From positions 51,540,569 to 51,604,568 of the forward strand of contig NC_088776.1 in the NCBI RefSeq assembly GCF_954871325.1: a stretch of 64,000 bases of DNA, in the 5' to 3' direction. The number at the start of each line of letters is the position of its first letter. Within the stretch, counting starts at the first letter, position 1. The notes under the pieces were generated by a model that was given only the letters and a program-made list of their open reading frames with translations, was not told where the DNA came from and made no database searches. Of this stretch, positions 1 to 12,700 are shown one piece after another. Made by a program: the position numbers and the translations under genes. The DNA is from Gordionus sp. m RMFG-2023. Taxonomy: Eukaryota > Nematomorpha > Gordioida > Chordodea > Parachordodidae.

Positions 1-688
1 AATCGATCGATGATCGTACATGTGGAGGTATTTTTGCAGGCGGAATGGGATCTTTATTGCCATTTATAATCGTTGAAATCACTTTTCCTGTTTTTAATAT
101 CGAGGGAACTGTAGTAAATTGTGCCTCTTGCTCAGGAATATTTGCATCTTCCAAATCTTCAGTCTTATTGGTTTTAGTTTGAATCGCCGAATTTTCGACA
201 TTAGTTAAAGTTTGATCAATTTTAGGAAGAGATGGTTCCTTTATTACATTCGGCATTAGGGACAATGTATCTGTTATGTGAACATTTTCTAAATTGTCTA
301 TCGACCATTCATCAATTTCTATGTTTGAAGGTTTTTTGACCACCGTTGCTTCAGGTGCTACATCTTTAAAACTTCTCTCAATTATTGACGCGTTATCGGT
401 CATAGCAGGTCTTTCCTCAATTTTAAAACTTGAAAGCTCTTCAACGATGGGCATTACAGGGGCAACCACTTTGAAACTTCTTTCAATTATAGACGCGCTA
501 TCAGTCATAGCAGGTCTTTCATCAATTTTATAACTTGAAAGCTCTTTAACGACGGGCAATACAGGTTCAATATCTTTGAAATTCTTATCTATTATGGGCA
601 AGCTATTATCAGTCATCATTGGTTTGAAAGTATCAGAAGGAATCCCAAACTGAATCACAAAGCTATCAGGTCTGCTTTTTATAGGTTG
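1..688 (-). CDS. 3' exon (open at window edge) of an unrecognised repeat-bearing protein
   Basis: The minus strand is open from an acceptor-like CTAATAG (exon begins at 688) to the window edge at 1. I recognise no domain. The exon holds about three tandem copies of a roughly 38-residue unit whose core reads ERPAMTD(S/N)ASIIERSFK, each followed by an acidic/proline stretch and (E/K)ELSS(Y/F)KI. The rest is Ser/Thr/Pro/Glu/Asp-rich and probably disordered. The acceptor is in phase 0 and matches a phase 0 donor at the end of the upstream exon (1067-2161), so I treat both as one gene; this join is an inference. The plus-strand reading over the repeat is only a shadow of it. Repeat copies differ by a few residues, so duplication was not recent. 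The function is unknown. Confidence 0.6.
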
Positions 689-1066
689 CTATTAGTTTTG
701 TCAAAATAAAATATGAAAAATGCTGTAAATCCTGTTTTATTGGCACATATATTTATACAGATTATATTTAGTCAAACACAAAACTTTATAACATATTTAT
801 GCATACTTTGTAATTATATTTAAAATGTGATTTAACATTTTGTAGTGGATTTAAAAAAAAATTAAATCTATCAATCTTCTTAATGAAAAAAAAAATTTTT
901 TTAAATCATCAAGCAATTTTAAACATAAAGACTCAAATAATTTCAAAGCATAATTACAACATTTATATAAAATCAAAGTTTACAGAAATTAATCAAATAT
1001 TTAACATTACAATAAAATATTATTCACATCCATCTTTGTCTAAGGTTTTTTGGTGTTAGACGTAAC

Positions 1067-2161
1067 GAGAAATATATCACTACCTGGCATTGAAAACTTT
1101 TGAACAGATGACATTGAAGTTTTACTATGGTAAGGGGTGACAATTTCGGAAGTGCTTTTAATGGGTTTAGTATAACTAGAAATAGACTCTTTCTTTTTTA
1201 AGGATTTAATTAAGGAGGTTAAAGAATTTTCACTTTGGCTGATCATTGATTTGTCGAGGTTAACCAAAATGTCCGAGTAGCTTTCTACCTTTTCGTTTTC
1301 TGGTATAACAACTTTTTGGAGGACATTAAGGTTTGCGGAAACGTCCAGCTTCTCCGTTTCGGGTTTGTCATCAGCAATAATATTTTCACTTGTCATTATT
1401 ATTTCCTCTATCGTAGGATGCGCATCATAAGAGATTTTGTATACTAAATTTGGAGATTGCATACCGGGACTATGAGATCTTATACCTGGACTAGGAGATC
1501 GTATACCAGGACCGGGGGATTTAATGGATTCACTCATAGAATCCTGCAAACTTGGCTCCTCCTCGTTTACATTTTTCACTGTGGTCGTTGTAATAATTAA
1601 TTTCTTTTTTTTCTTCCTGTTTTTCCTTTTCTCACTCTGTTTGGCCTCGTTCTTTTCGTATCTGTCCCTCTCGGAGATCAAAGAGTCCCTGGGGAGTATC
1701 ATGTGCTGATCGGATGAGGATAAGGAGGTTATATTGAAGGTTGAATGAGTTAGTTCATCTAGATGCATCATGTCCGCAACGTAACCTTCCCAACTTTCCA
1801 AGCCGTTCGAAGACAGTTCTGTAATAGACGGAGGTGGTTCTTGGTCCTCTTTGAAAATATTTGAGGTCGAAAACGCTGTATCGTACACATTATTATCGTA
1901 AGTAGCGGCTCTAAAATGCGAATCCGTATCTAGGTCTAAATAATTAGGGGTTCCTTTTCTCATTTCTTTTCCGAAGATGTCCGATATTTTCTTCATTTTT
2001 AATATACTGGCCATGTATTCTTTTGATGAGCTCGTAAATGAATCATTTTTATCCGGTTTTTTAAGAGTCTCAATAGAATCTCCATTATTTCTTCTACCAC
2101 CTAAAGATGCTCTGAATATATGATACCTATTTTGGGACTTTGTAAAAAATGACGCGAACAT
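1067..2161 (-). CDS. first exon of an unrecognised basic, Ser/Pro-rich protein
   Basis: An uninterrupted frame starts with ATG at 2161 and stays open beyond 1067. It could end at a stop at 1040, but a donor-like CTC|GTTACG at 1067 allows splicing to the exon at 1-688. The product begins MFASFFTKSQNRYHIFRAS and then becomes low in hydrophobic residues. It has a lysine cluster (KRKNRKKKKK, about residue 180) that could be a nuclear localisation signal. It also has four short SP-type repeats of the form SPxPGIRS (about residues 215-240), which look like proline-directed phosphorylation sites. No catalytic motif or membrane segment is visible. Codon use is balanced and coding-like for over 1 kb in an AT-rich background, so I believe it is a real gene, but I cannot assign a family. 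Confidence 0.65.
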
Positions 2162-2810
2162 TTTTTTATATTGAGAAAAATTATATAAACATTAGTCGTT
2201 AATCGCTTATACAATTTTTATAAAAATGCGGGATATAAATCGCGAAAGGAATTGTTTTAAATTGGTAAACAAATTTAGGATATAGGTAAAAGCAGATAAA
2301 GTTCTCAATTAAATTACAATATTTATTACAATTACGCATTACGTACTACTAAAATGCAATCAAAATTTAAAGTATGCCATACGCGAAAAATCATTTTTGA
2401 GATAAAAAAAATATAATATATATATAAATCAATATTATGTATAGTTAATTCGTTTCATTGTTGACCAAACTCGATCTATGATTTACTATATTAAAGCTAA
2501 TAACTTCGAACTTTCAAATACAAAAAAAAAGAATTTTAATGTTTTCCTTAATTCAAAATAAAAGCATTCCTCATCCTTATATATCCTTTATTAGAAGTTA
2601 AAATAATCAAATAAAATACTAAAAAAATGTCTCCTACTTAAAAATACCAATTTTTATTATTTATTCGAAAATAATATCTATTCTACAAATAAAAAATTCT
2701 TTTTTTTTAAAAAATATTAAAAATTATCAAAACTTCAAAAACAGCCCAATCGTTTATATAAATGTAAATATTCTCAACATCATAATACAAAAAAAAAGTT
2801 GTAAAGATTT
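2162..2810. other. intergenic, no feature seen
   Basis: AT-rich sequence between the start of the 1067-2161 gene and the stop of the coiled-coil tail gene. It should hold the promoter of the former and the 3' UTR of the latter. TTTATT at 2653-2658 is a possible minus-strand AATAAA about 155 nt past that stop. Confidence 0.5.
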
Positions 2811-5800
2811 TTAATATTTTCGCACCTTTTCAGCTTTATCTCCTATTTTTTCATCCGGCATTGGACTTGGACTGTTTTGCAAACTTTTCATAAACTAAAA
2901 AGCAAGAAAAATATTTTAATGATAGGTTTAAAAAGATATATGATTTAACCTATATAATTTTGAAGAAAAATTTAATTTAATGTTCTATAAATCATATATG
3001 TATGTTTAAAATCTTTGGATTAATTTTGGTGAAATCAGTTATATTAATAAATTTTAATTTGGAATTTTTTTTGTTAAACTTTATTATAGATGGAGCTAAT
3101 GGGGGGAACGTTGGAGGGCACATTTGTTAACTCATCTGGTCCGCTTTGACATAAAACCTTTTCTCTATCCTTTTTGAATTCGGCCAGAGCTTCCATCCTT
3201 CTTCTTTCCCATTCCTTTGCATACATTTATATTTAAAAATATTATGATTAGGAATTTTTTTTAATATGAACAATTGCTATAAAATAAATCTATATAATTA
3301 TTCTCAGAAAAAGTTAAAAAGCATATGCCAAAAACCTTTAAATCACCCTCAGGTTCAGCCCAAGATGAGAAAAAATCCTTGACTTTGTCAACCCTCTCTA
3401 TTTCAAACTCTCCGTAAGCGTGGGAAGACGAATGTTCTAAGGCGGAAAGAGTTTTCCATCTCAACTTATCGTATTCGCTCAGGACCCATTCCTTCATGTA
3501 TGAAGTCTGCTCTTGGAAAATAATCTCCTGTTCCGTCTGTTCCTTTACAAAATCCTTTTAGAAAAAGTTATAAAAAAGTGAAAAGTAATATGTTGCAAAA
3601 TGGATATTAATAATTTGGCCATTCATCAATTTTTAGCCTGATATCGATTATTTCTCAAAATTCTACTTCATGGAATAAAATGCTACCTGTTTTATTGAAA
3701 GGATAGCAATATATATAAATATGAGATAACAGATTGATCCCAAAATAAATCAATCAGCGTGATTTAGAGAAAAATTTAATGCATAAAGAAATATTTATAG
3801 GTGAATTATTATTTAATATTAAAGGGTGGTTGAAAAATTTCATGTTGAAAGGAGAAGTCCTTTATGCGACCAGAATAATTCTATAAAATCATGTTTTTTA
3901 AAATTAAAAAAAGGGCGTTATAAATGATTTAAAATTTGCTTTAAATTTGCAAAACCCTTAAGACATATATTCAATGGTTATGATGAACATATTTAGTGTG
4001 TGAATGTAATGTAATGTTTTATTTGTGTTTATACCTTTAACGACTTATTTAGGCTTTCCCTGAAGATCATGATAGCTTTATTTTTCATCAAGTCCCATTC
4101 TTCGTTAATTTCGACTTCCAAATTATTTTTGACATAAGAATCCCAGGAATGAAATGCGGCTATGAACCTTTGTCTCCACTCCTTTATAAGATATTAAAAA
4201 ATAGTTCATGGCATCAAAATCAGTTCTTTAAAGGGAAGATGTAAAAAAAACGTGAGAAAGCAAATAAAATTTGATTTTAGGTGATAAAAGAGTTTTATAA
4301 GTGAATATTTAAAAAATGGGAAAAAAATTGACAACGATAATCACTCTATCTAATAGAAGTTAAAAATAAATTTCGAAAATTAAGGCAAATAAGGTACTTT
4401 ATCTTATCAAGTTAATTAATTTTTCATAGTAATCTCAATATAATAATTCTAATTCACTAGTATATCTGATTTTGATAATCTTTACTTGGACGGAATCAAA
4501 AATATGATTCAAAAAATAAAACAACCTTTTCCAATCTGTTTCGGTCGGCGTCGAGTTCTTTAATCCTATCGATTTCCCGTGCCCGGCTTTTTTCTTTGTC
4601 CAGAATTTCAAAACGAGCTATCTGTTTTTTGAATTGATTCTTAGCGTGGGCTTTTTCTTGATTCCAATTATCGTAAAGCTTGTGTTGCAGAGATTGGTGG
4701 GTCTGAGTTTAGTTAAAATGATTTTATTTTGGATATCAATAAATATAAATATTTAAAATACTATATTTGCTCTACATATCATTTAAATAAGAAACATTTT
4801 ATTATCAACATTATCGGGGAAGGTAGGAATTTTCTCTCTGATATGGGGTAGATTTTTTTTTCAAATTCGTCCTATTAACTTACTTTTACAAATAGTCAAA
4901 TTATTAACCATTTATCTAATTTACTTTTATTTGTTATAAAATTATAAAAGGAGCTGTTGCTTTATTTTTAGGCGGGACAGAGACACCAAGCTAGTTCAAA
5001 AATTTACTTTATTCAATTGCTCTTCCAACTCCTTAGTTCTGGCAGCGTATAGCTGTTCGAGCAATTCCCTCTTGTGCTTCAAACTCTTGTTCACGAGCTT
5101 CAATCTGAGCTGAGTAAATTGCGTGCCTAGTTGACGTTTGATTTTATCAAACTTGTAAGTAAATTCGTCTTGAAACTTTTTTAATAATTTTTTTTCCAAG
5201 TTTTAAAAATTTGAATTTCTAATTTGCCCATTTTTATTTTGGTAATAATGTATATATCCTTTATTCTATATACACTGAATTCACAATGCTAATTCGTGGC
5301 TAAGTATGAGTTATATTAAGAAATAAAAAGTATACATGCTTTAATTTTTATCTCTTAACACCGACATCTATAAATTTTCAACTTATAATTCCAAAACAAC
5401 AATGATTGGCGTCAATGTTAAAAAGCTATTTTTTTAAAAAAATTATATAGAAATGAAAATAAATTTAGTTTAAATTTAGTCTTCAAAGGCTTTTCTAATT
5501 AAAATTGAGTTAGAGGTTGAATTTTTTAGTTAAAATCATATATATATGACGATCACATTTCTCAGATCTGACAATAAAAATATATTTTTAGATTGTTTAA
5601 TAAACGAGGAATAATTTTTTTTACCCTATCCTTTTCTTCGTCCCATTCTTTTTCTGCCATATATTTTTCCATGGCAAACCCATCTGCCCATAGTTCATCG
5701 ACTTCTTCTTTCTCCAAATCACTGGGTGCTTCGGGTATCTTTTTTTTTATTTGAGATATTTTTATTACAATAAAAAACAAATGTCTAATGCTGCGTTTAT

Positions 5801-8800
5801 AGTAAGCGCGATTTGCTAAAATATTGCGAAATTTTTCGCTAGTAGTAATTTACATAATCAAGCCAATAATAGGTATAAATTATAAATACTGAGAGAAATG
5901 ATGAAAATCGCAACAGCTGTTTGCTTAAATTTCAAAAAATATAATCACTGTGACGAATCAGCTGTGATTTCGCTAAATTTAAATTTATGATAAAATTTTA
6001 GAATGATTTATAATATAAGGTTAAAGCGAAAATCATACCAGAGCGTTCGAGCGAATAATGGATAGCAAACCAGGGTTGCAAAATATTGTTTCAAAAAAAT
6101 CTGGATATTTCTAGTTTTTAATTTGTTTTTATCGTCTGCCTACTAATTGTCTTAATTCTTAATAATTTCCATATTTTTAAAGTAATAGGTGTATATTTTT
6201 TAATTAAAAATAACCTGTATATAACTATAAATAATAGTTTTTTTATATAATGACTACAAAATGCTCAATTTTTAAAAACTCAAGCTGGAACATTCTGGTA
6301 CGCGCCTTAGTCTAAGAAAAAACAATCTATTAACTTTTGAAGACCTGCCAAAGGGTATAAATTTGAAAATAGAAGCCTAGCTTAAAAATGAAAAATATAA
6401 TGACTGGGCCTAAAAACATTATTTTATTTTTTTTACCCAACCTTAGCCGGGCCAATTTTTAAAAAATTGTTTTAAATTATATCTAGTTGGAAAATCATAT
6501 AAATGGATCGTTTAACATTCATTTACTGCTCATATTTTTCAATTTCCTTTTTAAAATAATTTAAGGCTCTGTCTGGTCCGGTCAAAAATATTATTTATTA
6601 AATCCAGTCACTTTAAAATTTCGATTTCTATTTGCCCCTGATAATTATTAATCTCTAGATATTAACGGATAACTCATAAGGCTGTTTATAGAAGCGTTAT
6701 TTGTTTAAGAATCGCATAGCAACATGATTTTTAAATTTTATCATAGGCAATGAACACGTAGCGATGAATTACGCGTCGCTTATGAGAATCGCGCTTACTA
6801 TAAACGAGGCCTAAATATAAATTTATAAAAAGTATATCTAAATATGGTTCTAAATGTTAAATTTATAATCAAGATTTTGTCAAATAAAAATGAATAAAAC
6901 TTACAAGGCCTTCTTTCATCATTTCTTTCTATATAAATTTTTTTTTTAAATTTTATATTTATAAACTTTTTAAAATATGTTAATATAAATTTAGATAAAT
7001 TGAAAAGTCATAAAATATATTTATTTTTTAATCCTTAAAAGGTAGCTTTACATTTTATATTTTTAACTTAAAATTTATGATTTGATAATTTACCCTTTTT
7101 TGTTCTTGGATTTTAAGTCTTTCGAAAGCTTGTTTGAGCGAATTAGAAATCTGGATGAGAGATTAGACAAATTTATAAATTTTCTTGTCACAAAAAGATG
7201 TTTCCTAGTTAAATGTTAAAAATAACTTAATAGAAATTTTTGAGATTAAACTTGTGGCATTACTCATTGCTAATTTTGAAAAAAAGCCTGTTAACCGTAG
7301 AGTAGTATTGTTAAACTTAAACGGATCGCTTTGATCCGATTTTTTAAATAGCCTGATTTCGATTTTAGACAAAATAATATTATGTAAGCCTGAAAATTTT
7401 GCTCATAGATGGTAGAGAGGTTTTGATCTCAATTAGTCAAATTTCGAGGCTTACAAATATTATTTTGGCTAATATCTTAATCGGGGCGTTTTTAAAAATC
7501 GACCAAAATCGGCCGTTTAACAACAATAGTGTAGAGTGAATATATTGTGTTGTATAATTTATAATTTATATACTTCTTTTAAGCTAGGGGAAGCGGTTTC
7601 TGGCCAAAATTTTAGCGATTCTAACGTTTTATTGACTTTGGCCCACTCGGTGATTTTGTCTATGAAATTCCAACACTTCAATCTTACTATCTAAAATAAT
7701 ATTTAAAAAAAAAATGTTTATTGTTGTATGTTGTTTATAGTATCAATGATGCACGTACATCTTTATAAGGTTCTGTTTCGGTTTTTCCCTTTTCTAAATC
7801 TATGCAAGCTCTAGCGAATCTGTTGTTTACATATTTTTTTTGAACAAAAAAGGAAGATATTTTATAAATGACCATGTCCAAAACTAAGTTATAAATGTCC
7901 AATAAACAAATTAGAAAATCAATCAGCAATGATGATAGCTCAACTCAAGGAACAACTGAAGGGAAATTTTTTTAATTGAAGTGATATATTTAAAATTAAA
8001 CAAATATCTGAAGTAAGGAATAGAATTAGAGATAAGAATTAGGGTTAATTAAAAGCTTGAGATATTCCCTCGAGTTGGACCATAATCAGAATAATTACAT
8101 CTCTTGAAAAAGAATAACATTTTGTCTATTTTTTTAAACCTTTATTAACAATTTGTAACAATCTTTGATATTTATTATTATACATAAAACATACGTTTTG
8201 ATTGGAATATATTAAAAAAACAACATTATTTTAATAATTTTTAAAAAAAAATAAATTTTTTTAAACTTTAATTCATAAATTCATAAATAGAAATCATTCG
8301 ATATAATATAAAAGCTTTAAAAAATTTAATTTAAAAAAATAAATCTTTAAATTTAAAAAAAAATAATTATAAAATAAAATATTAAAATATTAGTGATTCG
8401 TAATTTCGATATTTTACATCACGAAACGTATAATTACATTTATTTTTGATTGAACTAGTATTTTATAAATAGATTTGTCATAAATTTCGCAACAAACAAC
8501 TTGACGTAAACACAATCTACATAATTTTGAAAGATATAATTATCGATTTCCTTTCCTTTGGCTATAGGTAAATTATGAATTTTAAAAGGGTCTTCGAATT
8601 TTTTTTCACCTCGAACCGCCAAAAGTCTTAGTAATTCCAACAGAGAAAACTGGTTACGAGACAGCTGTTAAATTTTAAGTTTGATTATTCATTTTTTTTA
8701 AACAAAAAAGATTATTCACTAGATCAGAGCCTCGTTAAAGTTTTTTGTTTAAAGGAGTACTGATTGATAGGGATGGTGATCACTTTTGGAGGTTTCATTG

Positions 8801-9407
8801 TATACGATTCAAATATATAACAGGAAAGAAACTATAAAATAGATTTTTTTTGTATATCATGTTAAATAGACCAATAAGTCGCAACATCTCCTTAATTTTT
8901 ATTTCCTACTAAAAAAAATCTTAGGTGAGTGACCACCGAAGGGATGTCACGTTTTTTGGAGAATTTAACATAATATGATAATCAATATATTATTGCAAAG
9001 ATAGGAAGATGGTCACCGGGCGAAATGATTATCAATATAAAAAGTATATGTGGTAGTTTTGGCAAGCTGCTCGATTTGAGCCGATTTTTAAAAATGGCTA
9101 ACTCAATATTTTAGAAAAATATTACTCAATCCTGAAGATTTTAGTTATAGATGACCCAAAGTTTTGAACATCTATTAGAGAAATCTCGAGGCTTGGCTTG
9201 GGCAATATTTTTCTGGTTAAATTATAGATTTAACCATTTTTAAGAATAGTCTCGAATTGAACGGTTTAACAACACTAGTATATAGCATGAGGGAGTCGGC
9301 ATTTCGGAAAATCGATAATATAAATGATAAATGTAGGCTCTAATTTTTTCAAGGAAATTTCTAGTAATAATATCTTTTAGCAAAGCTTTTACTTTAAGTC
9401 TTAAAGA
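2811..9407 (-). CDS. helical/coiled-coil tail exons, probably the tail of the same myosin
   Basis: Exons read by eye: about 9310-9407 (lower border unresolved), 8521-8664, 7759-7938, 7574-7690, 7094-7150, 6905-6928, 5625-5738, 5008-5175, 4526-4702, 4035-4181, 3336-3554, 3158-3214 and 2811-2894 (stop at 2811-2813). From 8664 down every exon length is a multiple of three with phase 0 borders, giving about 495 residues. The first tail exon also accepts phase 0, matching the donor at 9787. The product is rich in K/E/Q/W helices, for example KRELLEQLYAARTKELEEQL and KEWERRRMEALAEFKKDREK. There is no class I TH1 domain, SH3 or FERM. The 180-nt exon at 7759-7938 is the least certain. No ATG-bearing first exon for a separate gene was seen between 9787 and 8521. 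The alternative is a myosin ending at a TAA just below 9787 (an AATAAA overlaps it), followed by a second, unrecognised coiled-coil gene. Confidence 0.7.
5790..6811. mobile_element. inverted-repeat DNA element in a tail intron
   Basis: The left end GCTGCGTTTATAGTAAGCGC pairs with a right end GCGCTTACTATAAACGAGGCC as terminal inverted repeats. Flanking bases (CTAA left, TAAA right) suggest a TAA- or TTAA-type target duplication that has decayed. No transposase frame is present. Internal bases at about 5840-6000 resemble the fragment at 23753-23920. The middle (about 6060-6760) looks unrelated and may be a second insertion. It lies between the exons at 6905-6928 and 5625-5738. Confidence 0.55.
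6905..6928 (-). CDS. 24-nt microexon in the tail
   Basis: An in-phase 24-nt exon encodes KEMMKEGL. It is flanked by ATATAG on its 5' side and a strong GTAAGT donor on its 3' side. Both neighbours are phase 0, so it can be skipped without breaking the frame. The exon's reality rests on the splice-site match and helix-like composition. Confidence 0.5.
7303..7528. mobile_element. TAGTGTTGTTAAAC-type hAT-like MITE, copy 1
   Basis: The ends TAGTATTGTTAAAC and GTTTAACAACAATA are inverted. The flanks ccGTAGAG and gtGTAGAG are a decayed 8-bp target duplication (6 of 8). It sits in the intron between tail exons 7574-7690 and 7094-7150 and has no coding capacity. Confidence 0.6.
9052..9276. mobile_element. 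TAGTGTTGTTAAAC-type MITE, copy 2
   Basis: The right end GGTTTAACAACACTA is well kept and the left end is worn (TAGTTTTGGC). The interior shares GCTCGATTTGAGCCGATTTT with the 44288 copy. Flanks GTATATGT and GTATATAG agree at 6 of 8 if the element is taken to start at 9052 or nearby. It abuts the open frame of the first tail exon. Confidence 0.55.
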
Positions 9408-9428
9408 CTGCCAAAGTTAAATCAGGCT

Positions 9429-9621
9429 TAGTGTTGTTAAACGGGCTTATTTGCATTAAGATTTTAGTAAAAATAATTATGTAACTCTCGAGATATGGCA
9501 ATTAGAGGTCCAAACCTTTCTGCCATCTATGAGCAAAATTTCCAGACTTATAATATTATCTTGGCTAATATCTTAATATGTCCGTTTTAAAAAATCGATC
9601 TCAGGCCGTTTAAAAACACTA
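9429..9621. mobile_element. TAGTGTTGTTAAAC-type MITE, copy 3
   Basis: The ends TAGTGTTGTTAAACGGGC and GGCCGTTTAAAAACACTA are inverted. No clear target duplication remains. It is intronic, between the IQ exon (9787-9953) and the first tail exon. Confidence 0.55.
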
Positions 9622-9786
9622 TTTCTATGAAATCATATTGAAGACGATTTCTTTAAAAACACAGATATAATCTAGGGTTAGATAATTTCAAAAATATTGT
9701 GTACAAGTATATATCATAACGTTTTTATTTTGAACAGATTATAAATAAAAAAAAAAATTTAAGTATATTTATTTGTAGATTGTAAC

Positions 9787-12700
9787 GTGTAACATCGGCC
9801 TTAAATGGTCAAATTCAAAAAATATTTCCTTGAAATTCAATTTTTTAAGCGATCCTAATTTGTCATACCTTTGTAGGGTTATAACGGCTTTTTTGCGAAT
9901 CAAAAACTTTTGTTTAGCTAGAAATGTTCTTATCCATTTTTGAACGAACACCACTAAAAACATAAAAAAATTTTGATTGTATGATTTATTATATTCTAAA
10001 AAAATGTGTATAAATATAGTATACTTGAAAATCTTAGATCTTCCCACATTTTCTTGACGTTGTAGCATCTCCAAATGGCTTGAATCATTGTCACTAGGGA
10101 ATAGAAATAAAATAAAAATAGAATAGAAATAGAATAGAAATAAAATAAAATAGAAGAATTGAAATAAAAATAGAATTGAAATAAAAATAGAATTGAAATA
10201 AAAATAGAATAGAAATAGAATGAAAATAAGATAGCTCTCTTCCCTTCCATTAATAGTAAAAAATCAATCATTTAATCCACCCAACCTAATTCAATTTTTC
10301 GATTAGAATATTTTGTTTCCATCTGGGATATAGTTTTGGCTGATTTCACAAAAATTTTAGTTTTCCCAAACTTGTAGTCAATATTTAGAGTGTATTTGTA
10401 ATGTTCCAGGATTTCTTTAACAGCTTCGACAGACGAGAATTGATAATATTTTGGCCAAGTAGATGGACATATGCAATAATATCTTGAGATGGTTTGTTAT
10501 TGGATATAAAAAAAATTAAGTTTTATATATAAATTTTATAGATCAACGATTAGCCATTCATTCATTAAATGCATTTAAATGTCCATACATAAAAGTCAGC
10601 TGCACCGCCATTTTTTAGTTTGAACATCGATTAAATGCATCAATGTGCCATCACAAATAAAGACAATTAGTAGAAAGTGCAAACTATAAAATGGCACTAT
10701 AACTTACTCCTATTTATGGACATTTTTAATTAATGAATTGTCAATCTATTAATATATATACATCATAGTGTAATATATAATATTTTAAATATGATCTTAA
10801 CCACATTTTAATAATTATTAACTTTACACAAAATTTATAATATCCAGACATCCTAAATATTTTTTGCATTACATTATTTTATTTTAAGAAAGTCAAGAGT
10901 AACGGCATCTCGTTTTATTTTAGTTTGAAATGATTTTGTGCAAATGCTATATAATAAACCTTTTAATGAAATATTCGTAAGGTCTTTTATAGGCAAAACC
11001 CGCTCTACACACCCTGACATTTTCGACCAAGCCCATGTATCTCACTTGATGCCTGATGGTTGTATCGTCCATTGTGTCTATATAAATATAATCCCGTAAT
11101 TATCAAAGAAAAAGGACTAAATTTAAAGCTAATCCATAAAAAAATGATAATTTTGCTCAGGTTTAAGTTGGCTGTTCATTTGATTTTTCATTTATTCTTA
11201 GAGAGTAAAAATGTAAATAATTATAATGTTATTTTCCTATGCAAAAGTTTATTACCCGCCAATTTTTCCATGTTTGGTTTTATGCACCTTATATAATGCA
11301 ATTCTTCTTTCTCCAGGGTTGTCAGAAGTTTTTCTAGACTGTTTTTAAATTGAGTGCCAACCTGTTACGAAAGAAATAAATGATAATCGTGTTTGATCAA
11401 ACTAGTCAAAGGTAAAATCGGTATAATATAATAAATCAATTTTCTGATATGATTTATACAACAACAAAAAGATAATTAATAAGATGTCGTATTTAAGGTT
11501 TACTATTATATTAAAAACAATATAAATATTTTTTACTGATAAGGGCCTTTTCTTGTCATCCAATTCATCCTTGTGGAATGTTTTAATTAAAATGAGGTGC
11601 TTAGAATCACAGAGAATTTCCTTAACGTCCCGGAAGAGTAGATCTTTGTTCTTGTCCAAGAATCCTTCACGAATATTTCAAATGTTATAATAGAACCAAT
11701 ATGTTATATATCAAACCTGCGACGCTGTAAACAACTGGGCCGGCGTAATGTTTTATCTTGAATTCCTTTAAATATAAGTTTTTAATTCAGAAGTTATGAG
11801 TTTTGACAGACCCTTATCATTTATTCTGATATAATAATAAAATTTTAAAATAGCAGATATTAAATATAATCAATAAGCATTGAACCTCTGGTTTGAGCCC
11901 TTTCCTCAATTCCTTATCCAAACCTCCAGTTGTTCTGGTGGCAAAGGCGGGGTTATCTTTCAGCTTATCTTCCAACTTAGCGTGAAAGGTGATATCTGTT
12001 CTATTACCGGGCATTAAACATTCTTCATCCTAAAAATATCAAATTAATTTGAAATATTGAGTATTTTTTATTCTTTATTTTATCAAAATAAAATTTATAG
12101 GAGGCATTTGTTCAAGTTTTGTGAATGTGATTGCTGATTGGATGGATTAAGTAGGATACTGTCACCCCGTAGGATCTGGGCGAATAACCCCGATATTCGT
12201 TATAGAATTTCTTATAAGTTACCTTGAATTCTGAATTCACATTTAGCGCGAATTCGCGGCGAATAATACAAAAAGAGTACATTTCATATACTTTGTGACG
12301 AATTCGCCCTAACTATGAATTCAGGGTTATGAGTAGTTTGATTTGGTGAGTTGAAATAGATGATTTAATCACCAATTACTTACATATTCAATTAGTTGTT
12401 TGACTATAAAAAAAATTGCTATAAACATTGATAAAAATTACATACCAAAAATTTTTATAAATATAGTATATATTTTTTATCATAAATATACAAATTTTTC
12501 ATTTGAAATACATTCTTCTTTTTAAAATAAATTATCTTCATATTTCATAAATCTGTTTCAAAAGTCTAGAGCTCTTGTAATAAAACTAGATCCGTCATTT
12601 TTAAAATGAAATCATTAAATAAGCAACTTAAATTAGGTATTATGCAGTTTATTATAGTAAAATATAAATAATTTGTAATAAATGACAAATTAAGCGATTT

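Noticed and set aside
1524-1709. Plus-strand frame rich in Phe and Val
   Set aside because: Antisense shadow of the lysine-rich coding stretch on the minus strand.
10096-10271. Phe/Tyr-rich frame on the minus strand
   Set aside because: It is a translation of a simple repeat; only the adjoining exon at 10025-10093 is real.
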